Below are positions 21,701 to 29,953 of a DNA stretch of 64,000 bases, one piece after another (position 1 is the stretch's first letter; each line of letters starts with the position of its first letter). The position numbers and the translations under genes are program-made. Source of the DNA: Antedon mediterranea. Its lineage: Eukaryota > Echinodermata > Crinoidea > Comatulida > Antedonidae. Under the pieces are notes generated by a model. That model ran no database searches and was not told where the DNA came from. It was given only the letters and a program-made list of their open reading frames with translations. The stretch spans positions 22,692,432 to 22,756,431 of the forward strand of contig NC_092679.1 of NCBI RefSeq assembly GCF_964355755.1, in the 5' to 3' direction.

Positions 21701-24469
21701 ACCCCTTTAAATTGACACTTTCGGGGGCAAACAAGGTGTCCCCTTGGGTTCTATTGTGCACATCTGTGAATATCTCAATTTATTTGAATTTGACTTATAA
21801 ATACATTAATGACTGAATGACATGAAAATCTCCAGTGGTCTAATGGTATGGTGCCCACATATCGAGTAGAAGATTCCAGGTTCGAATCTTGGTATAGGTG
21901 GCTTTTTCTCATTCTCACACATTTCTCATCATTTATATATTAATTTCCAATATATCACTGGGTGATTCAGAGTATCTTTATACTCTCTGAATTCGAGCAC
22001 ATAGAAATATATACTGTCTCCATACTCTCTTCACAGTATATACAGTATGTAAATGTATTTTTTCTGTCGTTTATCGGACTTTAATTTGAATTATGTTAAC
22101 AAAAGGAGGTTCAATTGAAATATTTATATTTTATTAAATCCTACAGCTAAAGGCAACTTAATGGAAACACTCATAAATATGTCAATTTATCGGCTAATTT
22201 GCATAACTTTTTAGAGGCAATGTGTGAATCATAGGTTTTTTCCCAGTGTTTTTATTGGAATTAGAGATGTTTTATTTATATGTACTCTTGTGCATATTTT
22301 ACACTGCAAAGTTGAAAAGCTATGTTTGATAGAACTAGGTGATGTGTTTGGGAATGTGGAAGATATGAACACCAAATATGCAAAAATATTTTATTCCATT
22401 TTTTTTTTTCAATGGTACTTTATGGGTTATTTATTATAAATGATAAAATACTTGCATTGCTTCAAACGTTTAATGACAATGTATTTCCACTTTTTTATGT
22501 CATGTAGATTAAAAACAAACTTTTTATTTCAAGTGATATTAATTCTTGATGAAAAGGTAAATCACCTTTAGTTTAAGAGATAAATAACAGCTTTAGCTAA
22601 TGGAATTATTAGTCCCTTTAATCCTTTATATTTAAATTTGCTTCAGAATGAAAAAGCAGCCGAAATACAAAAACCATAACAAACAAATTCAAACGTCATT
22701 CTACAAAGTCATGGAGATTTTGGAAATAAAATTATACTTTGGATAAAATTAGTTTATGATGGTTTATTTACGAGTTTTTCAATATTTTTACATTTACATT
22801 TTTATATTACTAATCCCAGCTCAGCTGCTATTTTAGTTTGATCAATCAATCAATTTATTTATATGTATGTGGCTAGTATAGTATTGATGAATGGCGCTAT
22901 AGAAAATAGAGGGTGCTATAGAAAAGTCACTGATGCATGAAATTTAGTCGTGACCCAGGATTTTTTAATAGGAGAGGGGTTATGGGGGTTGACTTACTGA
23001 AGTGCTAATCAAGGCTAGCTGTGCATCTAGTCAAGATGTTCTGTCAAAGTCTAGGCAGTGTTGTCTTTAATGCCCAATTTCAAAAATTTGGAAAAAAAAA
23101 ACACTTTTACATTTGCATGGTGATTGGCCAAATGTTATGTTTGCACTTTTACATCGAATTATGCTAATTTTGCACTTGACCTTTTCGTTTACTACAGCAT
23201 GTGTTTATAACATTCTAATGCAAATCAAAACAGGCATTTAAAAAATAAATCAATATTACAACGAATAAGAGAGGAGTAGTACTTTATAAATCGGACTTTT
23301 TCTTTATAGTGTGGGATGGAAGAGAAGATGAGAGAGTCCAAAGACTCGGGTACCCCGAGTAAAAATAAATCTATACCAATTATGCTAATCTGCACTTTTA
23401 AAAATAAACAACATGTGATATAATATTTTAATATGCAAATCAAAACATACATTACAAAATATCAATGATTACTGCTACTTTATTTATATCTATAGCCCTA
23501 TTTAGTATTAACAGTAATACCTAAAGCTCTGTCTACACTATCAAACTAGTTTGATAAAAAAGTTTGATGTGCCCAAATATGGTAGTGATATACCCAAATA
23601 TGGTAGTGATATGACATCATCATGTCCATATATGGGCACATCACATTTTTTTGTTACATAATGTTGATGGTGTAGACAGAGCTTAAGAATCATTTCAATC
23701 AAGTTTGTACTGTATGTTCTCACTATGTTTAATGTTAATAAATGTCTCCTGAGTGTTTTGCCTTTAGTCTGAATGACTCGGGAAAAAAAACCCCCAAAAC
23801 ATGAATTAAGCAATTCAATAGAACAAAATTAGCTTATAAATTAATCACAATATCATATTTCATTTCATACGTTGTTGACGATATGGAACGATATGAATAA
23901 TCCCAAGATATTATTACCATATTATAAAAACAAAATGATATATCATAAATATTATACATACTTTGCTTGTTTATGATAACATGGTGTAACTATTCATGTT
24001 TTATTTGTTAACACATCATCAACACTAACATATTACAAGATGTGTCGTCAAGTGTTTTAAAGGCTTGTTGTTTAAATAACCAGGCACTCGTATCGCTGTT
24101 AAGTCATTATGGTGCCCTCGAGGAGTCCGCAAAAGTGCAAACTCAAGTACGTATGAATGATGAAAAAAAAACAAAAAAGATTTTTTTTAATATGTCACTT
24201 CTTCAAATATCAATATTTTATATAAAAAATTTAAATATACATATATATATATATATACATATTATATGTATTACAACAATGATCAGTCTTTCACATTTTA
24301 TTTTTATTCGCTTTTATTATATTTACTTTTTTTTTTGCAGGTGAAAGCTCCAGTTGGCATCTTGGCACGTCGCCATTCCAAGATGTATCCTGCAGGATCA
24401 TCACTAGCTGCAATGAATAATAGCAATTCCTCCAGGAAGAGATCCCAGTTCCCTTATAACTCACTCTAG
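1969..24469 (+). CDS. WDR64: WDR64, EF-hand/WD-repeat protein, 28 exons found (one more probably missed)
   Basis: Exons: 1969-2122, 2802-2932, 3663-3768, 4132-4238, 5256-5288, 5421-5531, 5694-5905, 6243-6285, 6435-6532, 6669-6888, 7444-7570, 7714-7862, 8054-8177, 8503-8669, 8938-9102, 9450-9574, 9962-10090, 10290-10440, 10684-10747, 10882-11099, 11431-11536, 12024-12085, 16056-16168, 17468-17680, 17970-18147, 18414-18539, 24040-24146, 24341-24469. All junctions are GT-AG. Phases agree except between the exons ending 18539 and starting 24040, so a 3n+1 exon is probably missing. The product is about 1,223 residues; the human protein is about 1,080. It has an N-terminal EF-hand-like pair, then about 12 WD blades (e.g. 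ALSVWSG, IVRIWHP, VFRIWDI, IIKVWELETG, SIKVWDFGSG, YVTIWDI, SVRLWYG), enough for two propellers. Recognition as WDR64 rests on end-to-end resemblance, e.g. KRKLHDNWVLK and SESIIKVWELETG. A TGA lies two codons upstream of the ATG. Exact function is unknown; vertebrate expression is mostly testicular. Confidence 0.9.
7141..7250 (+). mobile_element. tRNA-derived SINE fragment in WDR64 intron
   Basis: The stretch resembles a tRNA head: a box-A-like TAGCTTGGTGG near 7153 and a box-B-like AGTGTTCAATCC near 7190. It does not fold as an intact tRNA. A small MITE copy follows directly. Confidence 0.5.
7251..7303. mobile_element. Short MITE copy (CTCTGTCTACACTATC family)
   Basis: About 53 bp, nearly all terminal inverted repeat: TTAAGCTCCGTCTAC on the left and GTAGACCGAGCTCAAG on the right, with TTGTCAAACTAGTTTCGATA between. 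It is the shortest member in the window. Confidence 0.6.
7867..8012. mobile_element. MITE copy beside WDR64 exon 12 donor
   Basis: Several copies of the internal AAATATGGTAGTGATATACC unit are followed by CATATATGGGCACATC and the right terminal repeat (AAAGTTTGATAGTTTCTACAG). The left terminal repeat is missing; the repeat material begins only a few bases after the GTAAGT donor at 7863. Confidence 0.7.
10177..10261 (+). pseudogene. Decayed duplicate of WDR64 exon 18
   Basis: After a TTACAG acceptor, this stretch repeats the start of the true exon 18 (10290 onward): AAAATTAACAGAGTTTGTAA against AAAGTTAACAGGGTTTGTAA. It shares the later GGTCAAGAGGTCATTG string and ends at a GTAAAA donor-like site. 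In the gene's phase it meets a TAA after about 12 codons, so it cannot serve as a coding exon. It lies just upstream of the functional copy, as expected for local tandem duplication. Confidence 0.65.
10484..10640 (+). pseudogene. Duplicate of WDR64 exon 19 start, split by a MITE
   Basis: GTTTTACTCTACAGGATG occurs at 10486-10503 and again at 10670-10687, where it is the real acceptor and first codon of exon 19. Further on, GTTAATGAATT appears near 10618 and again inside exon 19 (about 10699). The material between the two parts of the first copy is a MITE-family element. The simplest reading is a tandem copy of the exon start, later interrupted by the insertion. Confidence 0.6.
10501..10612. 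mobile_element. MITE copy inserted in duplicated exon 19 start
   Basis: It starts with a TGTGACAAAA string, has the internal CATATATGAACATGATGATG and CTACCATATTTAAGCACAT strings, and ends with the right repeat AAAAGTGTAGACAGAGCTTT. The left terminal repeat is absent. Confidence 0.65.
11591..11770. mobile_element. MITE copy in WDR64 intron
   Basis: It begins TTAAGCTCTGTCTACACTAT, carries three internal ATATGGTAGT-type units and ends AAAGTTTGATAGTGTAGAAA. Both terminal repeats are recognisable. Confidence 0.75.
12172..12673. repeat. Pair of imperfect direct repeats in a WDR64 intron
   Basis: The block 12172-12285 (AATATGTACAT, then TTAATAAGTATTAGAGAGAT and TTTGTTCTGTAAACAAT) recurs at 12577-12673 with small differences. 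The two copies are about 400 bp apart. No coding content was seen. Confidence 0.6.
12729..12886. repeat. Long inverted repeat (foldback)
   Basis: Two arms of about 71 bp, 12729-12799 and 12814-12886, are near-perfect reverse complements. The left arm ends GGTTATATCAAC and the right arm begins GTTGATATAACC. The loop is a 13-14-base GAGGCAAAGCCGA. The outer ends read AAATAATGAATG and CATTCATTATTT. No coding capacity was seen, so it is either a foldback transposon or a cruciform-prone palindrome. Confidence 0.8.
13370..13441 (+). mobile_element. SINE 3' tail with short tandem repeat
   Basis: TGTACAGTGCTTTGG is followed by AAAAGCGCTTTATAAATCTA, a type of 3' end common to metazoan SINEs, and then by a TATAG simple repeat. 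The promoter head was not found clearly. Confidence 0.4.
14370..14870 (+). repeat. Diverged tandem repeat with poly-C tracts
   Basis: About four copies of a ~130-150-bp unit. Each has a C-rich tract (near 14375, 14650 and 14810; weak in the second copy), an AAAACCTGAATAGT-like string, TTTGAAATTAA and often TTCACAGAAATTA. The unit length varies with the C and A tracts. Confidence 0.55.
15792..15909. mobile_element. Short TIR element, copy 1
   Basis: 118 bp bounded by TAAAGCGTGGTTCCCACTAG and CTAGTGTGAACCAAGCTTTA, which are inverted repeats. Internal GACGCAAC and GCGTTGCG strings extend the inverted symmetry. A relative lies at 31116-31238. Confidence 0.7.
17011..17145. mobile_element. MITE copy in WDR64 intron
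   Basis: It opens GACTCTGTTTACACTATCAA, has three CCAAATATGGTAGTGATATA-type units and ends AAAGTTGATAGTGTAGGAAG. A second, smaller family member follows within 50 bp. Confidence 0.7.
17190..17265. mobile_element. Short MITE copy
   Basis: TTAAGCTATGTCTACACTTA on the left and TTTAATAGTGTAGGCAGAGC on the right flank a T-rich core. No internal ATGGTAGTG units are present. Confidence 0.65.
17307..17455 (+). repeat. WDR64: Five-copy ~30-bp tandem repeat just before WDR64 exon 24
   Basis: The unit is about TATACTAATCAACGTGGCCC followed by ATTAAATATT, five copies. Four copies contain TACTAAT/TACTAATA, close to a splicing branch-point consensus. The last copy's TACTAAT (17434-17440) is about 28 bases before the exon 24 acceptor at 17467. 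Confidence 0.85.
17719..17935 (+). mobile_element. tRNA-derived SINE
   Basis: The box A match TGGCCAAGCAG (about 17730) and box-B-like GGGTTTGAGGCTC (about 17784) are correctly spaced for a tRNA-type polymerase III promoter. They are followed by a non-tRNA body and by AAGCACTTTAAAGAAACTAC near the end. It lies in a WDR64 intron. The 3' limit is uncertain. Confidence 0.6.
18571..18693. mobile_element. MITE copy in WDR64 intron
   Basis: It starts AAAGCTCTGTCTACACTATC and ends AGTTTGATAGTGAGAGCTTT. Inside are CATATATGGACATTATGATG and CACTACCATTTGGGCAGATC. It is one of the better preserved copies. Confidence 0.8.
19290..19345 (+). repeat. tRNA-like box A fragment
   Basis: GGTGGTCTAGAGGTATGAGT fits the tRNA box A pattern, but no box B follows within the expected distance. 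It is probably a SINE remnant. Confidence 0.25.
19941..20063 (+). repeat. AT-rich tandem repeat (TGAATATTCATAA type)
   Basis: TTTAATGAATATTCATAATA and variants with GAGTTAATGAATATT repeat about six times. Each unit contains a small palindrome (GAATATTC). No coding role is evident. Confidence 0.7.
20468..20643. mobile_element. hAT-like non-autonomous element
   Basis: The ends CAGTGGCGTA and TATGCCACTG are near-perfect inverted repeats. The flanking 8-mers GTTGGATT and GTTGGGTC match at 6 of 8 places, consistent with a decayed 8-bp target duplication typical of hAT elements. The inside is richer in GC than its surroundings (repeated GGGCCCCT). Confidence 0.6.
21130..21502 (+). repeat. Direct duplication of ~180 bp
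   Basis: The segment around 21130-21308 is followed by a related copy around 21327-21502. Both contain AATGTATATTTAATGT, ATGTAAATTTGTTTTTAAT, TGTACGTGCAT, AAGGGCGTTACAT and CCGCCCACATGATACA in order. Short open frames in it are not credible genes. Confidence 0.75.
21830..21903 (+). repeat. tRNA-like sequence (SINE head or tRNA pseudogene)
   Basis: The box A (TGGTCTAATGG) and box B (GGTTCGAATCT) matches are correctly spaced, and the T arm pairs (CCAGG with CTTGG). The acceptor and anticodon stems do not pair, so this is not a working tRNA gene. Confidence 0.5.
23522..23686. mobile_element. MITE copy, nearly full length
   Basis: It begins TAAAGCTCTGTCTACACTAT and ends TGGTGTAGACAGAGCTTAA. Inside are two CCAAATATGGTAGTGATAT units and CCATATATGGGCACATCACA. 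It lies in the long WDR64 intron between 18540 and 24039. Confidence 0.8.
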
Positions 24470-24707
24470 TTTAGTCTACTATAACTATATATCCTTATAT
24501 GGTAATATTTACCCAAATTTAGTCATGGCATAATGATCAAATTATAGGCCATGTTATACTGGAATAAGGTAATATTGCATGCCATATATGGTGCACTGCT
24601 TTATGATATGAAGATTTCATATTCTTGTCAAAATATACCATTTTTTTAGTATGGTATTGCCTTTTTTGGGTATATGTTCTGTTGCTAGTTTCACAGTGTG
24701 TCTAAAT

Positions 24708-24713
24708 AATAAA
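24708..24713 (+). terminator. WDR64 polyadenylation signal
   Basis: AATAAA lies about 240 bases after the WDR64 stop codon (TAG at 24467-24469). Confidence 0.55.
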
Positions 24714-26069
24714 GAAAATTGCCAAAAATGTATATAAAAACTATACTTAGAGTTTTGCCAAAAATATATATAAAAAGCCTAGAATTTGTAATTTTTATTA
24801 CATTACAATACAGTTTTACACGGTATTATTTATATAAAACTATTACCATCAGTATTTTGTGTTTATTTATTTATACATTTTAACAAAAAGAAAAAATAAA
24901 ATAGTAGGGTAAATTGGAGATAAAAGCAATTTGTTAGAGACTAAAGAAATTTGAGATGTTCACTCTGAATTGTTTATTTATTTATATTTATTTAACATGG
25001 AGATAATTAGTATTTACTGGCACTTCTCCGGGTAAAGCTGTGTTTACACTGAGCCCGTCTGTCTGGTAGTCAAAGAAAATAAAACAGGAAAAGAAGTATT
25101 TAGGGTAAATCATTGGGACTCCTTAAATCTGGTGAATGCAGAAATCTCATGGCATGTTTTACCGGCGTTTTTGAGTGCCACAGTTCAAACAATTATGTCT
25201 TCTGCTTGTACAAAATCCTAATTTAGTGGGAACGGTTTTATTCTTAAGCAATTTTTATCCGGCCACTGGACCAGAATCCGTGTACAGTGTGAGCGTAGCT
25301 GTAAACCATGGAGCATACTCCATGTTAATAATACATTAAACGACCAATTATTTGATGTAAGTTCAAATGCAAACATGATTGAAGAATATCATCTAGTTAA
25401 TTTGCAAACATTTCACAGAAAAAAAAAACATTTCAATGCATCATTCACAAATTACCAATGAGCTATTTTAAGTCTATATTTATATCAATGAATCTATTTT
25501 TATAACTAATTTGTATGTTAAAGATGAGATTTATTTTAATTGAAATCTGTCAATTTAAACTCTCATTTTGGTTTGATAAGAACATTGTCAGAATTTATTT
25601 AAAACAATATTTAGTGAGAGATTAAAGAATTGCTAAAGCTGTGTCACATTCTGTAGTGTAGATTGTTAAAGTCAACGCCTTCGTTACATCATCATACTAT
25701 AATGCTCTGTTCCCAAATAAACAAATTAACTTGACAGTTCAGCTTTTATCTTTTCATTATAGCATAGCCTACTGACGTCACAAGTTCATATATCCTTCTA
25801 AAATTACACAATATATGTCGAGTGTACTGTATATTAATGTTTCAGCGATTCTTATATTGTAACTAAATAGGTAGAAATACATTGACATCGAAGAGAGCAA
25901 ATGTATAAAGAGACGTATAGGCTTGGTGATTATCATGAACATTATTGTTTTTGCCAACGGGCTAGGAAAGGAATTAATAATACTTATCTAGCTTTTAATT
26001 CCGCCAAGCTTTGATGAGCTGCGTAGTTTTTATGTTGATATTAGTGTTGGTCACCCGTAGTTAGATCTT

Positions 26070-26208
26070 AAAGCTCTGTTTACACTATCGAACTTTATGT
26101 GACAAGAAAATCATTTGATGTGTCCATGGAGACGATGACGTCATATCACCACCATATTTGGGCACACACTTTTTGGTCAAACAAGTTTGATAGTGTAAAC
26201 AGAGCTTT
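26070..26208. mobile_element. MITE copy, both ends intact
   Basis: Left end AAAGCTCTGTTTACACTATC and right end GATAGTGTAAACAGAGCTTT are inverted repeats. The core has a single CCACCATATTTGGGCAC. It abuts the next family member. Confidence 0.8.
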
Positions 26209-26219
26209 ATTCGACTTCT

Positions 26220-26452
26220 TAAGCTTTATGTGACAAAAAATCACCGATGAAAAAATTTGATGTGCCGATATATGGACATGATGATGTCATATCTCTACTA
26301 CCATATTTGGGCATATCACTACCATATTTTGGCACATCACTACCATATTTGGGCATATCACTACCATATTTGGGCATATCACTACCATATTTGGGCATAT
26401 CACTACCATATTTTGGCACATCACACTATTTTGATAGTGTAGACTACAGAGC
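26220..26452. mobile_element. MITE copy with an expanded 21-bp internal minisatellite
   Basis: CATATATGGACATGATGATG and its neighbours mark the family; the right end is TTTTGATAGTGTAGAC. Between 26303 and 26418 the unit ATCACTACCATATTTGGGCAT repeats about six times at exactly 21 bp. Because 21 is a multiple of three, open frames arise on both strands, but they encode only monotonous repeats. Confidence 0.8.
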
Positions 26453-26556
26453 AACAAAGAATAATTTCGCCTTTGAGTATCTTTTAACTTCTTACATGTT
26501 TGTGTTAAATTAAAAAATAATAATTTAACGACTCTTTTTAAATTAAACTATCATGA

Positions 26557-26562
26557 TTTATT
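26557..26562 (-). terminator. Polyadenylation signal of the minus-strand TSSK
   Basis: TTTATT on the plus strand gives AATAAA on the minus strand, about 125 bases after the kinase stop codon (26689-26687). Confidence 0.45.
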
Positions 26563-26686
26563 GTGTTTGTTGAACCATAATTTAAAAATATCTGTAGGCA
26601 TTATTACGTCGTCGTACATAGAATATCTACTATTGCTGCAATAAATTAACGTTCCTGTTTCATCATTGGAAAGAACTGATAGTTTT

Positions 26687-27646
26687 TCACCCCGTTTTAT
26701 TGTTTGTAATTTCAAGGCGTATTTTCTTTATTGGCGCAATTGATGACGTTTGTGAGGTCATCCACTTGCTTTGTAAAATGCTTTCAAAAGTGGCGCGTTT
26801 TGTGACGTTTACCATCAACATCGTCTGAATGACGTCTTGGCAGTCGTCTGAAGGCGCGCGCAGTCTAGCGAAATAAAGCGGCTTTGTTTGTGCGGCGACT
26901 ATCTTGTGTACGTCTTTAACGTCATCGCCAAACGGCATCGTACCCGTCGTGATGACGTAACAAACAACACCCAATGCCCACATGTCGCTAATAAACGGAT
27001 TATACGGTATGGATTGGATTATTTCTGGTGCTGCGTAAGCCGCTGAGCCACAAAACGTTTCACTAAACAAATCACCAGTTTGCATCTTCTTGCAGAAACC
27101 AAAGTCGGTTATCTTAACGTTACCACTGCCGTCCAGCAGTAGATTCTCGCATTTTACATCCCTATGTGCGATGTGTAGCTGATGAAGATATCGTAATCCC
27201 TCAATAGTCTGTTTAATCCATCTCCTAGCTAACCCTTCACGTATTGGTCCTTTTGATCTCATCTGAATATACTGCAAAACGTCCCCGCCACTTACATACT
27301 CCATCACCATGTAAATATTACGATTCTCCTCAAAATATTTAAACGTTTTTACCACGTTTTCATGATTCAAACTTGTAATAATTTCTAATTCACGAGGAAG
27401 AAAGTTCTGTTGGTAATCGTTCGGAGCTTTACGACGATCGATTATTTTCACGGCGACCGTTTTCATTTCTTTTTCCACAACAGCTAGACGCACTCTTGAG
27501 TAGCTCCCCTTTCCGATATGGTCGCCCAAGCACATGCCGTGTCGACGAAGAACCGCTCGGTTCGAACTTTCAGCAGGAACTTTCCCACGATTTGGCCAGT
27601 TTGAATTTCCTTTCAAATAAACTTGTTTTACCAATGGTTTCGACAT
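26687..27646 (-). CDS. Testis-specific serine kinase, TSSK4-like, single exon
   Basis: Intronless, 319 residues, with an in-frame TGA three codons upstream of the ATG. All kinase motifs are present: Gly loop GKGSYSRV (45-52), Lys67 in VAVK, HRD at 161-163 (HRDVKCEN), DFG at 181-183, a TSSK-type activation segment ETFCGSAAYAAPE (196-208) with candidate phosphorylation site Thr197, and SDMWALGV. The signature RRKAPNDYQQNFLPRELEII and the string PYNPF point to the TSSK family; KRATFESILQSKW resembles TSSK4, but orthology is unsure. In mammals TSSKs phosphorylate sperm proteins late in spermatogenesis. It is head to head with the next kinase, which is a paralogue rather than a recent copy since the sequences differ widely. 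Confidence 0.93.
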   Translation of the reverse strand: MSKPLVKQVYLKGNSNWPNRGKVPAESSNRAVLRRHGMCLGDHIGKGSYSRVRLAVVEKEMKTVAVKIIDRRKAPNDYQQNFLPRELEIITSLNHENVVKTFKYFEENRNIYMVMEYVSGGDVLQYIQMRSKGPIREGLARRWIKQTIEGLRYLHQLHIAHRDVKCENLLLDGSGNVKITDFGFCKKMQTGDLFSETFCGSAAYAAPEIIQSIPYNPFISDMWALGVVCYVITTGTMPFGDDVKDVHKIVAAQTKPLYFARLRAPSDDCQDVIQTMLMVNVTKRATFESILQSKWMTSQTSSIAPIKKIRLEITNNKTG

Positions 27647-28335
27647 TTTATTTCAGTCCAAATATAAAATTCATCTAAAATTGAAAATACAGTAGGCCTA
27701 CATACAACAAACACACAGGTAAAAATAAAACCTCTTTCTGAATTTGGAACGCGCGATGGCCGTACGCGGCGCTATACAATCTTTGGTTGTTCTTGTCGCA
27801 TGTTGCGCGTAATTCAAAATCGCACACTTACTTTTTCTTCATTTTTTGTAAAAATGTATTTAAAGTTCAAAATAGGAACAAATTAGAATAGGGAATCTTA
27901 TCTGAATATTAATAATAATAGGTTTTTCATTTTTTTTTTCTGAAAAGTGACTTACTTTGGGGCAAAGATCGTATGCGCCAAGTATGCATACTTTGTAGCG
28001 CTAGTATCTTTGGTTTGTAATCGGCGGTGTGTTTCGGAAGCATTGCGCGTGTTTTCCATGTTATGTTACTATGGTATTCTGTAGGCCTGTCTCCTGTGCG
28101 TATAGTTACGTCATGCATTGTACGCGCCCTCTTCCCAGATTTTTGCGCGTCGTTACCAAGTACGTATCCATAGTACCCGATTTTATAAACTTAGAAGAAG
28201 TCGTACTAAAGCAAAGTTCTATGAGAAAAAGATAGTAGAAAACGAACAGAGACTAACTTCTATAAAAGGTGCCTTTCTGGAGAAAGTTAACATCCATATA
28301 ATTGAACTATCGAAGGTTGTTAGAACTGATTTGAA
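27647..28335. promoter_or_regulatory. Shared promoter region of two divergent TSSK genes
   Basis: 689 bp separate the two start codons. No TATA box is clear at a fixed distance from either start. The stretch is richer in CpG than its surroundings (GCGCG and CGCGT strings near 27750-27810 and 28040-28150) and carries two AGGCCT strings (27693, 28082). Short open frames here show no recognisable content. Confidence 0.5.
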
Positions 28336-29571
28336 ATGCAGAACAGCAATACCTCCCCTGATAATGTTCAGCAAGAAGTAAGACCACCACCAGCACCAGC
28401 AGCTGCACTAGCAGAAACAGCACCACCAACAGCTCCGCGACCACCAGCCAGACAACCGTCGCCAGCATCAGCCCGGCCTACGGTTCCTCCTAGCGTACAG
28501 AGACGCATCAACGAAGAGGCGACTCTGCGGAGACGAGGCTTTACCATTGGACATGTATTAGGGGAGGGGTCGTATGCAACGGTATGTACATCCTTCTATG
28601 ATAAAATCAACTCTAAATGCGCAATGAAGATAATTTGCCGTCGAAAGGCGCCGAAAGATTTCCTTCAGAAGTTTTTACCAAGAGAGTTAAGGATCATCCG
28701 TAGAGTACGACACAAAAACATCATTAGCTTCTATGACGTATTTGAACTTAATAACAAAGTGTTCATAGCTATGGAGATCGCTGGACATGGTGACCTTTTG
28801 GAGTACATCAAACTCCGTGGAGCACTTTCAGAGGACAAGTCTAGAATATTTTTCACACAACTTGTAGATGGCGTTGAATACATGCATAGACTTGGAATTG
28901 TGCATAGAGATTTAAAGTGTGAAAATCTTCTCTTAGACGGTCGTAACAACATCAAGATAAGTGACTTTGGATTTTCCCGCGAATTAAACCCAGGAGATCT
29001 GAGCAAGACGTTTTGTGGTAGCGCTGCTTACGCCGCACCAGAGGTTCTTCAAGGTACTCCGTACCATCCGAAGGCTTATGACGTCTGGAGTATGGGTGTG
29101 ATTTTGTATATAATGGTGTGTGGATCGATGCCGTATGATGATTCGAATATTAAACGCATGATAAAAGATCAGACAGAGAAAAAGCTGGGATTCTCGAGCA
29201 GACTTAAGTTAAGCAGTGACACCAAAGAACTGGTACTTAGCGTTTTGCGAAGTGAAGTAGCGCGACGTTATACTATACTCGATATACGCCAACATCCCTG
29301 GATGAAGCCTATGCCAGTATCGTCGATATGTAGCACGTCAGGCGTGAAGACAGGTCCGCCATCGTCACTATGCCATCCACTGCCGACGACAAGTGCCCAG
29401 TGTGGAACAGCGGAACCACCGTACTCGACAGCAGCTTACGGAACTACTGCTGGTCAACATGGACTAGACTCGACAACGTCTGAATCTGTTTCCAAGCCGT
29501 CATCTTCAGCGCCACCGGAGAACAGTCACGCAATTTCAAGCGACAAGAAGGCGGCAAACGACAACAAATAA
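28336..29571 (+). CDS. Testis-specific serine kinase, TSSK1/2-like, single exon
   Basis: Intronless, 411 residues, with an in-frame TGA three codons upstream of the ATG. Residues 1-65 are Pro/Ala-rich low complexity. The kinase domain is about 68-333: Gly loop GEGSYATV (76-83), Lys98, HRD 190-192 (HRDLKCEN), DFG 210-212, activation segment SKTFCGSAAYAAPE with Thr225, then YDVWSMGVILYIMVCGSMPY, nearly identical to mammalian TSSK1/2. RRKAPKDFLQKFLPRE is the TSSK signature. The tail (about 334-411) is Ser/Thr/Pro-rich. TSSK1/2 act in spermatid differentiation, binding TSKS and activated by an HSP90 co-chaperone (mammalian knowledge). An AATAAA overlaps the stop codon, and an ATTAAA lies at 29710. 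Confidence 0.95.
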   Translation: MQNSNTSPDNVQQEVRPPPAPAAALAETAPPTAPRPPARQPSPASARPTVPPSVQRRINEEATLRRRGFTIGHVLGEGSYATVCTSFYDKINSKCAMKIICRRKAPKDFLQKFLPRELRIIRRVRHKNIISFYDVFELNNKVFIAMEIAGHGDLLEYIKLRGALSEDKSRIFFTQLVDGVEYMHRLGIVHRDLKCENLLLDGRNNIKISDFGFSRELNPGDLSKTFCGSAAYAAPEVLQGTPYHPKAYDVWSMGVILYIMVCGSMPYDDSNIKRMIKDQTEKKLGFSSRLKLSSDTKELVLSVLRSEVARRYTILDIRQHPWMKPMPVSSICSTSGVKTGPPSSLCHPLPTTSAQCGTAEPPYSTAAYGTTAGQHGLDSTTSESVSKPSSSAPPENSHAISSDKKAANDNK

Positions 29572-29903
29572 AAAACTAACGAACAATTTAAAAACCAATG
29601 TTAGTAATTATTATGGCAATCAACCTTTTATTATTGTGATCACAAGAGAGTATTTTATGACTGCATATTATTATAACTTATATTAAGACAATGTTGTCAT
29701 CTCTATCGAATTAAAATATGTCCACAAAATTTGTGGTACTGTCTCAAAGAATATCATTTTGTAATAATTGTTTTATTATTTACGAACAACTCTCTAAACT
29801 CCAATACATTATTCAACTAACTTGTGTTTTATTGTTATGAGTCAGTCTAAAAATATGAATCGATAGGCCTATATTGTTGTGCATCATAATTATTATTGCA
29901 TTT

Positions 29904-29953
29904 GTATCTTGTGACCCTTCGTATCTTGCGACCCTTCGTATCTTGCGACCCTA
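29904..29953 (+). repeat. 17-bp tandem repeat, three copies
   Basis: GTATCTTGCGACCCTTC repeats three times with one change (GTGAC) in the first copy. Confidence 0.85.

Larger units (their letters stand above)
24470..26686. other. Intergenic region between WDR64 and the minus-strand TSSK
   Basis: The two genes converge here. The region holds the WDR64 3' UTR and its AATAAA (24708-24713), AT-rich sequence without a credible gene, two MITE copies (26070-26208, 26220-26452) and the AATAAA of the minus-strand kinase (26557-26562). Confidence 0.6.

Noticed and set aside
21830-21903. Possible functional tRNA gene
   Set aside because: Box A, box B and the T arm fit, but the acceptor and anticodon stems do not pair.
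26219-26513. Open frames on both strands with repeated PKYGSDM or YLGISLP peptides
   Set aside because: They are read from a 21-bp minisatellite inside a MITE; the peptides are monotonous and appear on both strands at once.
28118-28381. 87-codon open frame overlapping the start of the TSSK1/2-like gene
   Set aside because: It runs through the promoter and kinase start in another frame, with no recognisable domain.
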